Part shown: positions 55,043 to 64,000 of the stretch, in pieces
Numbering within the stretch: position 1 is the first letter of the stretch
Layout of the letters: each line of letters starts with the position of its first letter
Source of the DNA: Darksidea phi
Lineage: Eukaryota; Ascomycota; Dothideomycetes; Pleosporales; Lentitheciaceae
Direction of reading: 5' to 3'
Length of the DNA stretch: 64,000 nucleotides
Assembly (NCBI GenBank): GCA_030770425.1
Contig: JASJFT010000193.1
Span: 1-64,000 of the forward strand
Made by a program: the position numbers and the translations under genes
The notes under the pieces: generated by a model
Told to the model about the DNA's origin: nothing
Databases searched by the model: none
Seen by the model: the letters and a program-made list of their open reading frames with translations, nothing else

Positions 55043-55698
55043 ATTCTAACGGATGGCAGAGTGACCAGAAAAGCTGGTGGTGAGCTTTCATTCAATTTAG
55101 GGCACTGTACGCGGTGGGAGGTAGGATTGAATTCTGGACTTTCCAGGGTGCTAATCCTCGGCAGCTCGTCAATTCTCGGTCCTCAAAATCTGCTGACTAA
55201 TCGTGGCTAAGTCAGCTATGCGGCCTGCAAGTCGCCACAGCGCATCGTCCCGGCGGCTGCACCGAGACGTTCGCATGAGCTTCGCCAGGAACATGAGTCT
55301 GAGCCCCGGCGGAGGGCTCCTTCGCTTCTTCCCCCAGCTTGCGATACACTACCGACGAACTCCAGATTTCCTCCCGTGTTTAGTTCAATTCGCGTCTAAG
55401 ACCACTCGTGACCGCAAACCTTCTTCGTTTCGATTCCTTCATTCTATAGCTGACTCGTCATTCCCGCCTCATGCCGCCGGGGGCCTCTTGCTTAGAGTTA
55501 TTGGCGCCCGAAATGCGCGAGTTCCTCTCCATCCCCACCATGTCAACGTGTATGGGTCTGTCACCTGACTTGGGGGCGTAGCCTGCCGCCTGGCGCAACG
55601 CCGCCCGCGCCGCCCGCCGCCTTTTATCCCCGTGCTCCACCTTCTCTTTTTCAACTCTCTATCCCTCTACCATCCTCTTCAAACTCGTCTATCCCATC

Positions 55699-56706
55699 AT
55701 GGCTTCGGAATACGAGATCCTGATTTTCGGCGGCGGCCCTGCCGGCTTGAGCGCAGCAGCCTCGATTGTGCGTCAAGACCACAAGACGGTGCTGTTTGAT
55801 TCTGCCAAGTACCGCAACTCGCTGAGCAAACACATGCACACCGTGCCTAGCTGGGACATCAGGATCCCCAAGCTTTCCGTGAGAAATCCGTCAAGGATTT
55901 TGAGCGTTACGGATCCATCACCGTGGAGAAGGTGGAGATCGAGACTCTCAAGCGGCGGGAGGATGGACTCTTCGAAGCCACAGGCGGCGGCAGGATATGG
56001 ACGGGCAAGAAGGTGATCTTAACCACTGGGGTCGAGGACATCTATCTAGACATTCCTGGTTATGCCGAGTGCTGGGTTTCGGGCATGTAAGTCTCATCAT
56101 GCCGACGATACGCGCCTTGTCTACGGTGCTCACAATCATCACAGCTTCCACTGCCTATACTGCCACGGATGGGAGGAGAGGGGCAACCTTTCGGCGGGCA
56201 TGCTGGCTGAAGGTGACACTGCTGCAGTCGTTCTAGCTTTGCACTTTGCTCGCCAAGCGCTACGCATGGTCGATCAGGTGACACTCTACACGAACGGAAA
56301 CGAGCAACTGGCCGGTGAATTGAAGGCCGCTCTCGATGCGGCCCCGGCCCCCATGACTGTGAACTCGAAGAAGATCACCAAGCTCGTCAAAGCTCCCGAG
56401 CGGGCTCGTATTACGCCGCACTTTGACGACGGAACGAGCATCACGGAAGCCTTTTTGGCACACAAGCTGAAGACGAAACTTCGCGGCGACCTGGCCCAGC
56501 AGCTTGGGTGCGCGCTATCGCCCATGCAGACGATAGTCGTCAACCCTCCCTTCAACCAGACCAGCATCAAGGGTGTCTTTGCTGCAGGCGACTGTTGTAA
56601 CCCGATGCAGACAGTCACCGGCGCCCTTAACTCGGGAACATGCACGGGAGGCGGCGCACCATTGCAGATCCAGGCCGAGACGTACAACCAGCGCGCTATA
56701 TTCTAG
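55699..56706 (+). CDS. Thioredoxin-reductase-like FAD oxidoreductase with a one-base frameshift
   Basis: Exons 55699-56086 and 56145-56706 (intron 58 nt, GTAAGT..ACAG). MASEYEILIFGGGPAGLSAA is the FAD-binding start; VEDIYLDIPGY precedes SGIFHCLYCHGWEERG with the redox CxxC; GVFAAGDC is the second FAD motif, followed by GALNSGTCTGGGAP. The set matches fungal thioredoxin-reductase-like proteins, including those acting in disulfide-containing metabolite pathways (GliT type), about 320 residues. At about 55856 one base is missing: TGG GAC ATC should read on as W-D-H-Q-D-P-Q-A-F in the shifted frame, which then continues uninterrupted (EKSVKDFERYGSITVEKVEI). Otherwise complete, so a very recent pseudogene or a sequence error. 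No cluster partners nearby. Confidence 0.82.
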
Positions 56707-57086
56707 TCCACGGGCACTAGCAACCTCTCCCGCGCCCCGCACCAAAACGTGCCGAATGGAATTTTCCTTCTTCCTCTACCTACCTTCGGTGCTTCCTTAC
56801 CTCTCTGTGCAGGACACCGATCTCTAGGTAGTACTAAAAAGACCTGCCTCATCCGCATCCCTCGTGCATATTACCGCCCCTAATACAAAACAATTGATTG
56901 CCTGCTTATTGTTACACAAGTCTTATAGGGCCGTAGCCGTGCTCTTTTGGAAAGCCTCCCCAGGGTGGCGCGTCTCCAGGCTGCAGCCCTTCACGGTTAC
57001 TGTCACGCCGATATTGGATGTAATTATGTCAAGGTCTCTTCGGACCTCGTAGTTAATTGGATGCTGCAAAACTCCTATTGTCTACA

Positions 57087-57398
57087 AGTCGCCCAGTGCG
57101 GCTGAGCCTGGCACGACGCGGGCGGGCGAGTGTCTGTGCGCATGTCCCAGCGCCGGTCAGCGGGGCTGCAAATGTACTGCCAGTATTTCACCAGCGAACA
57201 TTCCGACTTTTGCTGTACATGCCTAGCTGCCTTTCGTTCAAAGCTACCAAACACAGCCTGCAGATATGCGGATAATCGAGAAATCAGGAATGTTCGCTGG
57301 CGAAATAGTACTTTTGCGGCAGGCGCTAATGTTAAGCCCCGCCTGACCGATTCGCCGCGTCGTGCCATCGCACCCCAGCTCAGCCGCACTGGGCAACT
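57087..57398. mobile_element. 312-bp foldback/MITE-like element
   Basis: AGTCGCCCAGTGCGGCTGAG at the left is inverted as CTCAGCCGCACTGGGCAACT at the right. Inverted identity continues inward through GGCACGACGCGG and, after gaps, CCAGCGAACATTCC (57192 against about 57290), so the arms span about 120 bp each with a short loop. No coding capacity and no clear target duplication. It lies about 200 bp upstream of the Clr5-TPR gene. Confidence 0.75.
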
Positions 57399-57593
57399 CG
57401 TTCGACAATGGGAGTTTTGCGCTTCACCCAATCAGCCTCTAGTGGCTCTAGTTAACTATATCTTCCCGTACCACCCCCGAGGAAAATTGAAGCATTGCTT
57501 AGTTCTTCGTTCTCCTCTTCCTCGAACGCAGGAATATTTGCTCTCTCTTAACTCTGCGACCACCGAGGCAGTTTAGGCTCCAAGGAGCTTGCT

Positions 57594-60084
57594 ATGGATT
57601 CCCCAAGCGCCAATCTGCCCGTTTGGGTGCAGGCTGATCTTTCACATCCCACACAGAGCCACTACGTCGCACACCAAGCTCACGAGCCCTACGGTATTCA
57701 GATGCCGCTCAACTTAGTTTCGCAGACGCAACCTCAAGGCAGCCATTTAACAGCTAGCCAAAGCTACGTACCGCACTCGTTCGATCCATCTCCATCACTT
57801 CGCGTCCATCCGCTGCATAATGCAGGGCAATTCGATGATGCTGCCCAAACTATACCCTCGATTCCCATGGGTCCCCCAACCAGGCCACGAAAGAGGAAGG
57901 CTCCGACGTTGCGAGCTGACGCTTGGGAGCCGTATAAAGCTCGAATTATTGAGCTTCATATTACGCAAAAACTTCCGCTAAGAAAGGTTAAGGAGATGGT
58001 TAAGGAAGAGTTTGGCTTTACTGCTGAGTAGGTCTCTTAAGCAATACAAGGCGTGTTTCTAGTATACTTACATATCGTGCACATAGGCTACGGCAATATC
58101 GTACACGCATTACTCAATGGCGGAAGGACAAGAATGTCAAACCAGAGGAAATGGGAGTAATCGTTAGAAAACAACAACGAAGGAAACTTGTTGAGGTTGA
58201 TAAACGTGACCTAGAGTTCAAGGTTAGGGGCCGTATAGTGGAACCACAGAAGATTGACCGGTGGATGAAACGTAACAACGTAGCTGACAGCTTCTTGTAT
58301 GCTCCAAGCCCAGCAGCATGTAAGTTAGGGCTGTTATGATCTATTGTTGTCGCTCACATGCTGCAGCTACGCCCTCTGCCGTAGAATGCCGAACTATCTC
58401 CGAACGCGGTTCTCCAGTCCCAAGTCTCGCATATTCGCCAGCAGCTCCAATAATGTCACCAGGAGGCATTGCGCCAGTCGCCCAGAGCTTGCAAATGCCA
58501 TCACCGGCCCTTTCAGTAGCAAGCATTGTTCAGTCTCAAAACAGCGCTTTTGCTGGTCAAAGTCCGGCTCCCACCTATCGATCTCTTCTAGACTTCACCC
58601 CGGGCTTCCTTCCACCGTCAGTTCCTATCCAAGGAACTATTGAAGGCACGTTGGATCTCGTAGCACCTTCTCTTCAATACCGATATAAACAGACAGATGA
58701 AGAGCGTCTACGAGAAGAATTGTCAAGGGCAGAGACTTTATTTGGTATTAATCACTCTGAGACCCTTGACGTACTCTCTGAATTAGGAGATGTGCTTATG
58801 GCACAAGGGAGATACAAGTCTGCAGAGGGAGTAATCCGCAGATTAGTGCAAGGACGCCAAACCGTTAATGGCAATGACGACATAGAAACGCTTGATGCCT
58901 TGGAACTTCTTGGGCGGGTTTTAGGACGTCAAGGACTCTACGCCAAGGCTGAGAAATTACACCAGAGAACGTTTAAAACCAGAAATGGCATACTTGGGGA
59001 GGAGCATCCTTCCACGCTGACCAGCATGGGCAACCTGGCGTTAACGTACAGCAATCAAGGCCGGTGGAAGGAAGCCGAAGAGCTGCAAGCAAAACAATTA
59101 GGAATATACTCGAGGGTACTTGGGGAGGAGCATCCAGACAGGCTGACTAGTATGGGCAACCTGGCGTTAACGTATAGTAATCAAGGCCGGTGGAAGGAAG
59201 CCGAAGAGCTGCAAGCAAAACAATTAGGAACATGCTCGAGGGTACTTGGGGAGGAGCATCCTTCTACGCTGACCAGCATAGCCGGCCTGGCGTCGACGTA
59301 CAGGAACCAAGGCCGGTGGAAGGAAGCCGAAGAGCTAGAGGTGCAAGTAATAGAGACGAGAAAGAGGGTACTTGGGGAGGAGCATCCAGACACGCTGACT
59401 AGTATGGGCAACCTAGCGTCGACGTTTTGGAGTCAAAGTCGGTTAACGGAGGCTGAAAACCTAGAGGTGCGGGTGATGGAGACGAGAAAGAGGGTACTTG
59501 GGGAGGAGCATCCTTCCACGCTGACCAGCATGGGCAACCTAGCGTTAACGTACAGCGATCAAGGCCGGTGGAAGGAAGCCGAAGAGCTGCAAGTAAAACA
59601 ATTAGGAATATGCTCGAGGGTGCTTGGGGAGGAGCATCCAGACAGGCTGACTAGTATAGGCAACCTGGCGTTAACGTACAGTAATCAAGGCCGGTGGAAG
59701 GAAGCCGAAGAGCTGCAAGCAAAACAATTAGGAATATGCTCGAGGGTGCTTGGGGAGGAGCATCCAGACAGGCTGACTAGTATAGGCAACCTAGCGTTGA
59801 CGTACAGGAATCAAGGCCGGTGGAAGGAGGCCGAAGAGCTAGAGGTGCGGGTGATGGAGACAAGGAAAAGAGTGCTTGGCGATGAACATCCAGATACCCT
59901 AACGGCCATGGGCAACCTCGCATTCACGCTCAAATCGCAGAGCCGCAACCAGGAAGCCTTGATACTTCTGCAAACATGCGTTCGGATACGGACACAAGTC
60001 CTTGGCGGCCAACATCCTGATACAGAGTCGTCGCTTGAAACTTTGGCTGAGTGGCAAACGGAGAGTATAGAGTTAGAACATTAA
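57594..60084 (+). CDS. Clr5-domain protein with kinesin-light-chain-type TPR array, 794 residues
   Basis: Exons 57594-58027, 58087-58319 and 58367-60084; introns of 59 and 47 nt begin GTAGGT and GTAAGT and preserve frame through split codons. A Gln/Pro/Ser-rich N-terminus is followed by a Clr5 domain (about 107-165: WEPYKARIIELHITQKLPLR, KVKEMVKEEFGFTAELRQYR, TRITQWRKDK), a putative DNA-binding module. Then a Pro/Ser linker and TPRs (about 345-790). Eight consecutive 42-residue units begin LGEEHPSTLTSMGNLALTYS; several are near-identical at DNA level. In many fungi such TPRs end NLR-type proteins; here there is no NB-ARC or NACHT domain. Clr5-TPR likely couples nucleic-acid binding to protein interaction. 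Intact. Confidence 0.85.
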
Positions 60085-60468
60085 TGCTGCTTTAAATGTA
60101 CGGTACTAAGCTAGTGCAAATGTAGAAGAGGTATAAGCTAGGTATAAGCACGACTATGCGTGGCGATACGGTAACATAAATGATGTGGCACCAAACATTG
60201 CCACCGTGTACAGGGAGGGTGGCCGACCCGCACCGGCCACAGGGTGCTAAGGAGGCGTTGGTGTTTGTCGAGGCATGAAGAGGGAGGGGAGAACCGCGCG
60301 AGCTAGAGCAGGTACAATACAGGGAGCGGCGACTAATTTCGGTTTGGTGTTGGTGGGTTCGCATTGCCGCGCATCACGAGCCACAACTACGTTATGAGCC
60401 TTGGCGATTGCAAAGCTGTTGCTGGCGATAGCCAACGTGCAACTTCGCGATGCTGTGCAATATACGGC

Positions 60469-61703
60469 TATGTCTACGTCGCAAACTCGTCTAGTATTAC
60501 ATCAATATACTATACCACCTTCGAGTTTCGCCGACCGCCCTTTGACGCCTCCGCCGACCGACGAGAAGCCCTTTGCGCAGGCCCCCCGAGTAATCGCGCT
60601 CTTTAAGGATATCTAAGCCGGAAGGTATACTAACTAGGGCCCCTAGATAGAGTTCCAGCTAGCTTTAGGAGAGTACGATGAGATAGAGCGCCAGCTTGGC
60701 CGAGAGGAGGCGTTGTCGGGATATATAAAGGGTAAGATACGGTATATGTACTCTAGCGCGAGAGAGCTAGCGGCTAACTATAGAGATAAGTAGGTATAAT
60801 TATAGCGGAGAAACTCGTCGGCTTATTATTCGTATGCCGACCGGAGTCCACGACTCTTTATTAACGGGGTTAAGGACGCGATCCGTAGTTAGTTAAAAAC
60901 GATTCGTAGCGGGTTAGATAAGGCAGCTCGCTTCGCGCAGAAAGTCCGCCCGGCGCGGTCTACTAAGATTTATTTTCTAGTCGATAGCGCTCCGCCTAGC
61001 GTGAAGTTAAAATATAAGCCGGATACTTCGTTCTAGTATATAGATGCTCGATATCCTGGAGTTATTATTAAAGTCGCATATTCGTAGAAGAGGAAGAGAG
61101 TAGCCCTACTAGCTAAAGACTATCTTCTAGATTTGAATACTAGCGTGCAAGTTGTTGTTGGCCTAGATATCGAATACGGCAATAAGGGGTCGCGGAAGGC
61201 CACCGTGTCGGTGTAGCGAACCCATATAGTCAGTACTACTGATAGGAACGAACTAAGGGCTATCCAAGAAGTTGTAGATGATGTATACCTCTTCCCAGGG
61301 TACTGTATTGTACTCTTCGCTCTAATATGCTGTATAGGCCTTCCGTGACGACTACGGATATCCGACCGATTACGTAGGCGTACGGCTTCGGCTGAGTGAC
61401 TTTGCTTACGAAGAACTTGCACGCAACGAAATCGGGGATGTAGGCCCGGAACTGGTCGTCTCTGCTCAGCAGCTTTGCGAATACCTTGATGCGGCGGAGA
61501 CAATGGTAGGGCGATCGGAATCACTTGGTGAGCGTGCAATTGGCCCTGGAGTTAAGAAGAGGAAGAGATCAGAAACGCCTCCCGAAGAGATTATTTCGGG
61601 TGATGAATCAAGGTATATTGAGCAAGAGGAGAGGGCGGCGAAGCGTATAGCGGACGGTGATCCGGATTATGAGGATACATCAACCAAAAGCTCGTTAGAC
61701 TAG
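60469..61703 (+). pseudogene. RIP-mutated copy of a multicopy fungal ORF
   Basis: From ATG 60469 one frame is recognisable for more than 250 codons: PPSSFADRPLTPPPTDEKPF, GEYDEIERQLGREEALSGYI, YSYADRSPRLFINGVKDAIR, RSTKIYFLVDSAPPSVKLKY, LLDLNTSVQVVVGLDIEYGN. It is interrupted by about a dozen stops, all TAG or TAA, several at positions where Trp or Gln would fit (YTN*GP*IEFQ, DK*V*L*RRN). After frameshifts near 61200-61360 the C-terminus reads RLRLSDFAYEELARNEIGD, GPGVKKRKRSETPPEEIISG and DESRYIEQEERAAKRIAD. I recall this C-terminal KKRxRSETPPEEI motif from a dispersed family in Pezizomycotina; its function is unknown to me. A diverged N-terminal fragment lies at 6249-6494. Confidence 0.7.
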
Positions 61704-61840
61704 AAGCACCAGACTCCGGTTACCGCTACGGTTCGCATTTGAGGCCTTGACCATAGTTGATCATGTTACACTTCCGACGAGGGTTCTCGATATTAGAGTG
61801 GATCTTGTCACCCTGTCCAGTGTAGGACTTTGCTTATAAC

Positions 61841-62118
61841 ATGCGGCTCGTTTCGCAGTTCCGTTACATCATCGGGTTCAAAACTGAACCAGTGTCTTAT
61901 TGGCTAGTCGAACCCATGTCAACGGTCTCGGACATTTACGAGCCTAAACTAGAAGCAGCGGAAGGCTCCGCTCCGCTCGAAATCTTGGCCCTCACCGCCC
62001 CTAGTGGCAACAACGTCCATTTCAAAGACCTTCATCCACGCCAAAAATTCGAACGCCTCCAGTGCAAGGTCTGTGCCGGTACGGGTTGGCCATCCTCTTT
62101 ACTAGCGGTGGCGACTTA
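61841..62118 (+). CDS. Truncated ORF running into a repeat
   Basis: MRLVSQFRYIIGFKTEPVSY then WLVEPMSTVSDIYEPKLEAA and SGNNVHFKDLHPRQKFERLQ, CKVC. The last codons (GTGWPSSLLAVAT) fall in a short repeat block also seen at about 60199 (inverted) and 63180, so the native end is probably lost. Family unknown. Confidence 0.35.
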
Positions 62119-63290
62119 ATACGGTACATAAATAAAGTCACTATAATTAGATAGAGAGGATAAAGTTGTAATAAAGCTAAACATATGTGTCATACTTATA
62201 TACTAGGCTTAGTCTTACACACACTCTAGCTGAGCGTAAAACCGAGCGCTGGCATAGAGCATTCTTCGTTACGTGCGTAATAAACACCCGCCCAAGCAGC
62301 ATAGTGGCGTCGCCCGCCCTATCCTCCATGGTCGTGCACTGGGCCGACGCTCGCACTAGCAGCGAACATCGAGTATTTCATAAGCCTACGCCCCAATGCG
62401 TGCTCTCTGAGAGATTTTGGCCCCCGGACTGATGGATGGCTCTGGTTAGCGGCGCCTAGGTTCATTCAGCTTATGACTCACAAAACATAGAATTGACTGT
62501 ATCGCAAAGTTTCCACCACAACCTAAGTAGTCATTCTAGTAATAGAATTCGTTAACTTTACCTTGACCTATTAGAAACCAATGGTACGATAAACGTACTA
62601 TCGGTCTTAACCCGGATCTCGTATCAACGTACGTACAACGTATAACAGTCTTCTCTCTAATACTTTATCTAAATATAGACTAAAATATCTTTCGCGATAC
62701 GTACCAGACGATACTAATAGACCTATACTATATTGGTCCTCTGTAGCGGGGCAGAACTGTTGGTGCCCGTAATAACATGCTACTTATGAACAATTATTCC
62801 CAATCTGTAATCCTATCGTGATGGTTCTATCCCGAGTGATTCTATCCCGAGTGGTACCGTAACTTAGCTCTCGTATAAAAGCTAGAAACGGACAGCCATT
62901 CGATAGAAGCTGTACGATTAGCCTTAGTTCGGAAGCGTTAGCGACCCAGACAAGATAGTATAGTATAAGCGTTTTACGGTCGCTTATAAAACCGGCTTTA
63001 CCTCTTAGCGTACTATAAGATTTCCCCCGCGCTACTTATAGTAGCCGTCTTACCAAAATAAGCTAAGCTTTAAATAGGGGTGGTACTTATAGCTTTATTA
63101 AGTGGCGATCTCGTAAGCTACGCTATATATACCTTTACTCTCCTACTATCTATACAACTCGAAACATCCACAACCCTATGGCCGGAGCGGGTCGGCCGTC
63201 CTCCCTGCTAGCGCCGGAGATACGCCGCGGATACTAAACTAAGGTCAGTAACTCACAGTCAGTAATATAACACGTTGAGTACCAGGTATA
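62119..63290. other. AT-rich, RIP-like block
   Basis: TA-dense sequence with no open frame of interest. A small direct repeat TCTATCCCGAGTG occurs twice near 62827-62855. It probably represents a RIP-mutated element that separates the truncated 61841 ORF from the TPR relic. Confidence 0.5.
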
Positions 63291-63546
63291 TTATATGGTA
63301 TATTACTGCCGTAGCATACCGATACTACGTATTAGCCTGATCTATCACAAGGCTTTACAAAGGGAAAAGAACAAAAAGAGGAAAGTAGCCGAAAATAAAG
63401 ATTATTTATTCTGTCGTCCATCTAAACAAGCAATACAGTCACTAAGGCTCCGTTTCCTCAACTACGGATTTGTAGTGGCTGAAATATACTATAATATTAG
63501 GATACCGCGCGCCAAGAGCAATGTTACACCTATTATATGCTCGCGG

Positions 63547-64000
63547 CTATATTGCTTCCGCCTCTTCGTATTTCCCCTGCCTCTCCAGCACCGACCGAAG
63601 GTTGCTAACGCTGGTGAGCGTGTCTGGGTACTCTGGCCCTAGCACCTTCACCCTTCCTTCCAGCGCTCGCCGGTGCATCGCTTCCGCCTCTTCATACTTA
63701 CCCTGGCTCAACAATATTAAGCCAAGGTTGCTGACACTGATAAGCGTGGAAGGGTGCTCTGGCCTAAGTACCTTCTTCTTTCCTTCCAGCGCTCGCCGGT
63801 GCATCGCTTCCGCCTCTTTATACTTTCCCTAGCTCTTTAATACTAAGCCAAGGTTGTCGACGCTGGTAAGCGTGTCTGGGTGCTCTGGCCCAAGTACCTT
63901 CTCGTATCCTTCTAGCGCTCGCCGGTACATCGCTTCTGCCTCCTTATACTTTCCCTGGCCCGATAATACTAAGCCAAGGTTGTTGACGCTGATAAGCGTG
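63547..64000 (-). pseudogene. TPR-repeat relic continuing past the right edge
   Basis: The minus strand encodes kinesin-light-chain-type TPRs (42-residue units such as LGPEHPDTLTSVDNLGLVLK, GKYKEAEAMHRRALEGKKKV, SNLGLILLSQGKYEEAEAMH). An in-frame TAG falls where Gln of S-Q-GKY is expected (near 63830), and the array ends abruptly in TAG at 63549-63547 next to AT-rich DNA. Units differ from those at 57594-60084 (GKYEEAEAMHRRALE against GRWKEAEELQAKQL), so this derives from a different gene, typically an NLR, whose upstream part lies beyond the window. Confidence 0.7.

Noticed and set aside
55203..55568. 121-residue frame just upstream of the oxidoreductase gene.
   Set aside because: Arg/Ser-rich composition without motifs, overlapping antisense frames of equal quality; probably 5' flanking DNA.
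1..64000. Search for a Starship-type giant element (tyrosine-recombinase captain) or a secondary-metabolite cluster.
   Set aside because: No DUF3435-like recombinase and no PKS, NRPS, terpene synthase or P450 motifs were recognised; the lone thioredoxin-reductase-like gene is not enough.

Overview
The window looks like nuclear DNA of a filamentous ascomycete (Pezizomycotina; a Dothideomycete is my inference, not shown). The reasons are: spliceosomal introns of 43-80 nt with GTAWGT-type donors, CTAAC-like branch points and CAG/TAG acceptors; fungal families (Vps5 PX-BAR sorting nexin, Clr5-domain protein with kinesin-light-chain TPRs, BTB/POZ proteins, fungal APH-like kinases, JmjC protein); and AT-rich blocks with relic genes broken mainly by TAG/TAA/TGA, the pattern left by repeat-induced point mutation (RIP).

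Most of the window is accessory, repeat-laden sequence. Left part (1-14 kb): the 3' portion of a large unrecognised gene with a one-base frameshift, a 514-bp MITE with TA target duplication, a three-exon BTB gene, RIP-degraded DNA with tandem arrays, a truncated APH-like relic and a complete APH-like kinase gene. Middle (14-41 kb): a graveyard of protein-kinase fragments, a second APH-like gene, a divergent guanylate kinase, minisatellites, a JmjC/Cys-rich gene, a coiled-coil pseudogene, a three-exon micro-gene, a BTB relic and several copies of a short dispersed repeat.

41-47 kb holds the best-behaved genes: a possible PD-(D/E)XK-like protein, then two clean multi-exon housekeeping-type genes on the minus strand (vps5 with five exons and a hotdog thioesterase with four). 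47-57 kb returns to relics and unrecognised ORFs, followed by a thioredoxin-reductase-like gene carrying a one-base frameshift. 57-64 kb contains a foldback element, an apparently intact Clr5-TPR gene with near-identical 126-bp coding repeats, a strongly RIP-mutated multicopy ORF, an AT-rich block and a TPR relic running off the right edge.

There is no obvious operon-like or biosynthetic cluster. The coherent story is repeat invasion, RIP and gene decay around a few conserved genes, with repeated recruitment of kinase-like, BTB and TPR families. Exon structures were derived by hand from frame continuity and splice motifs. Functional calls rest on motif recognition only.
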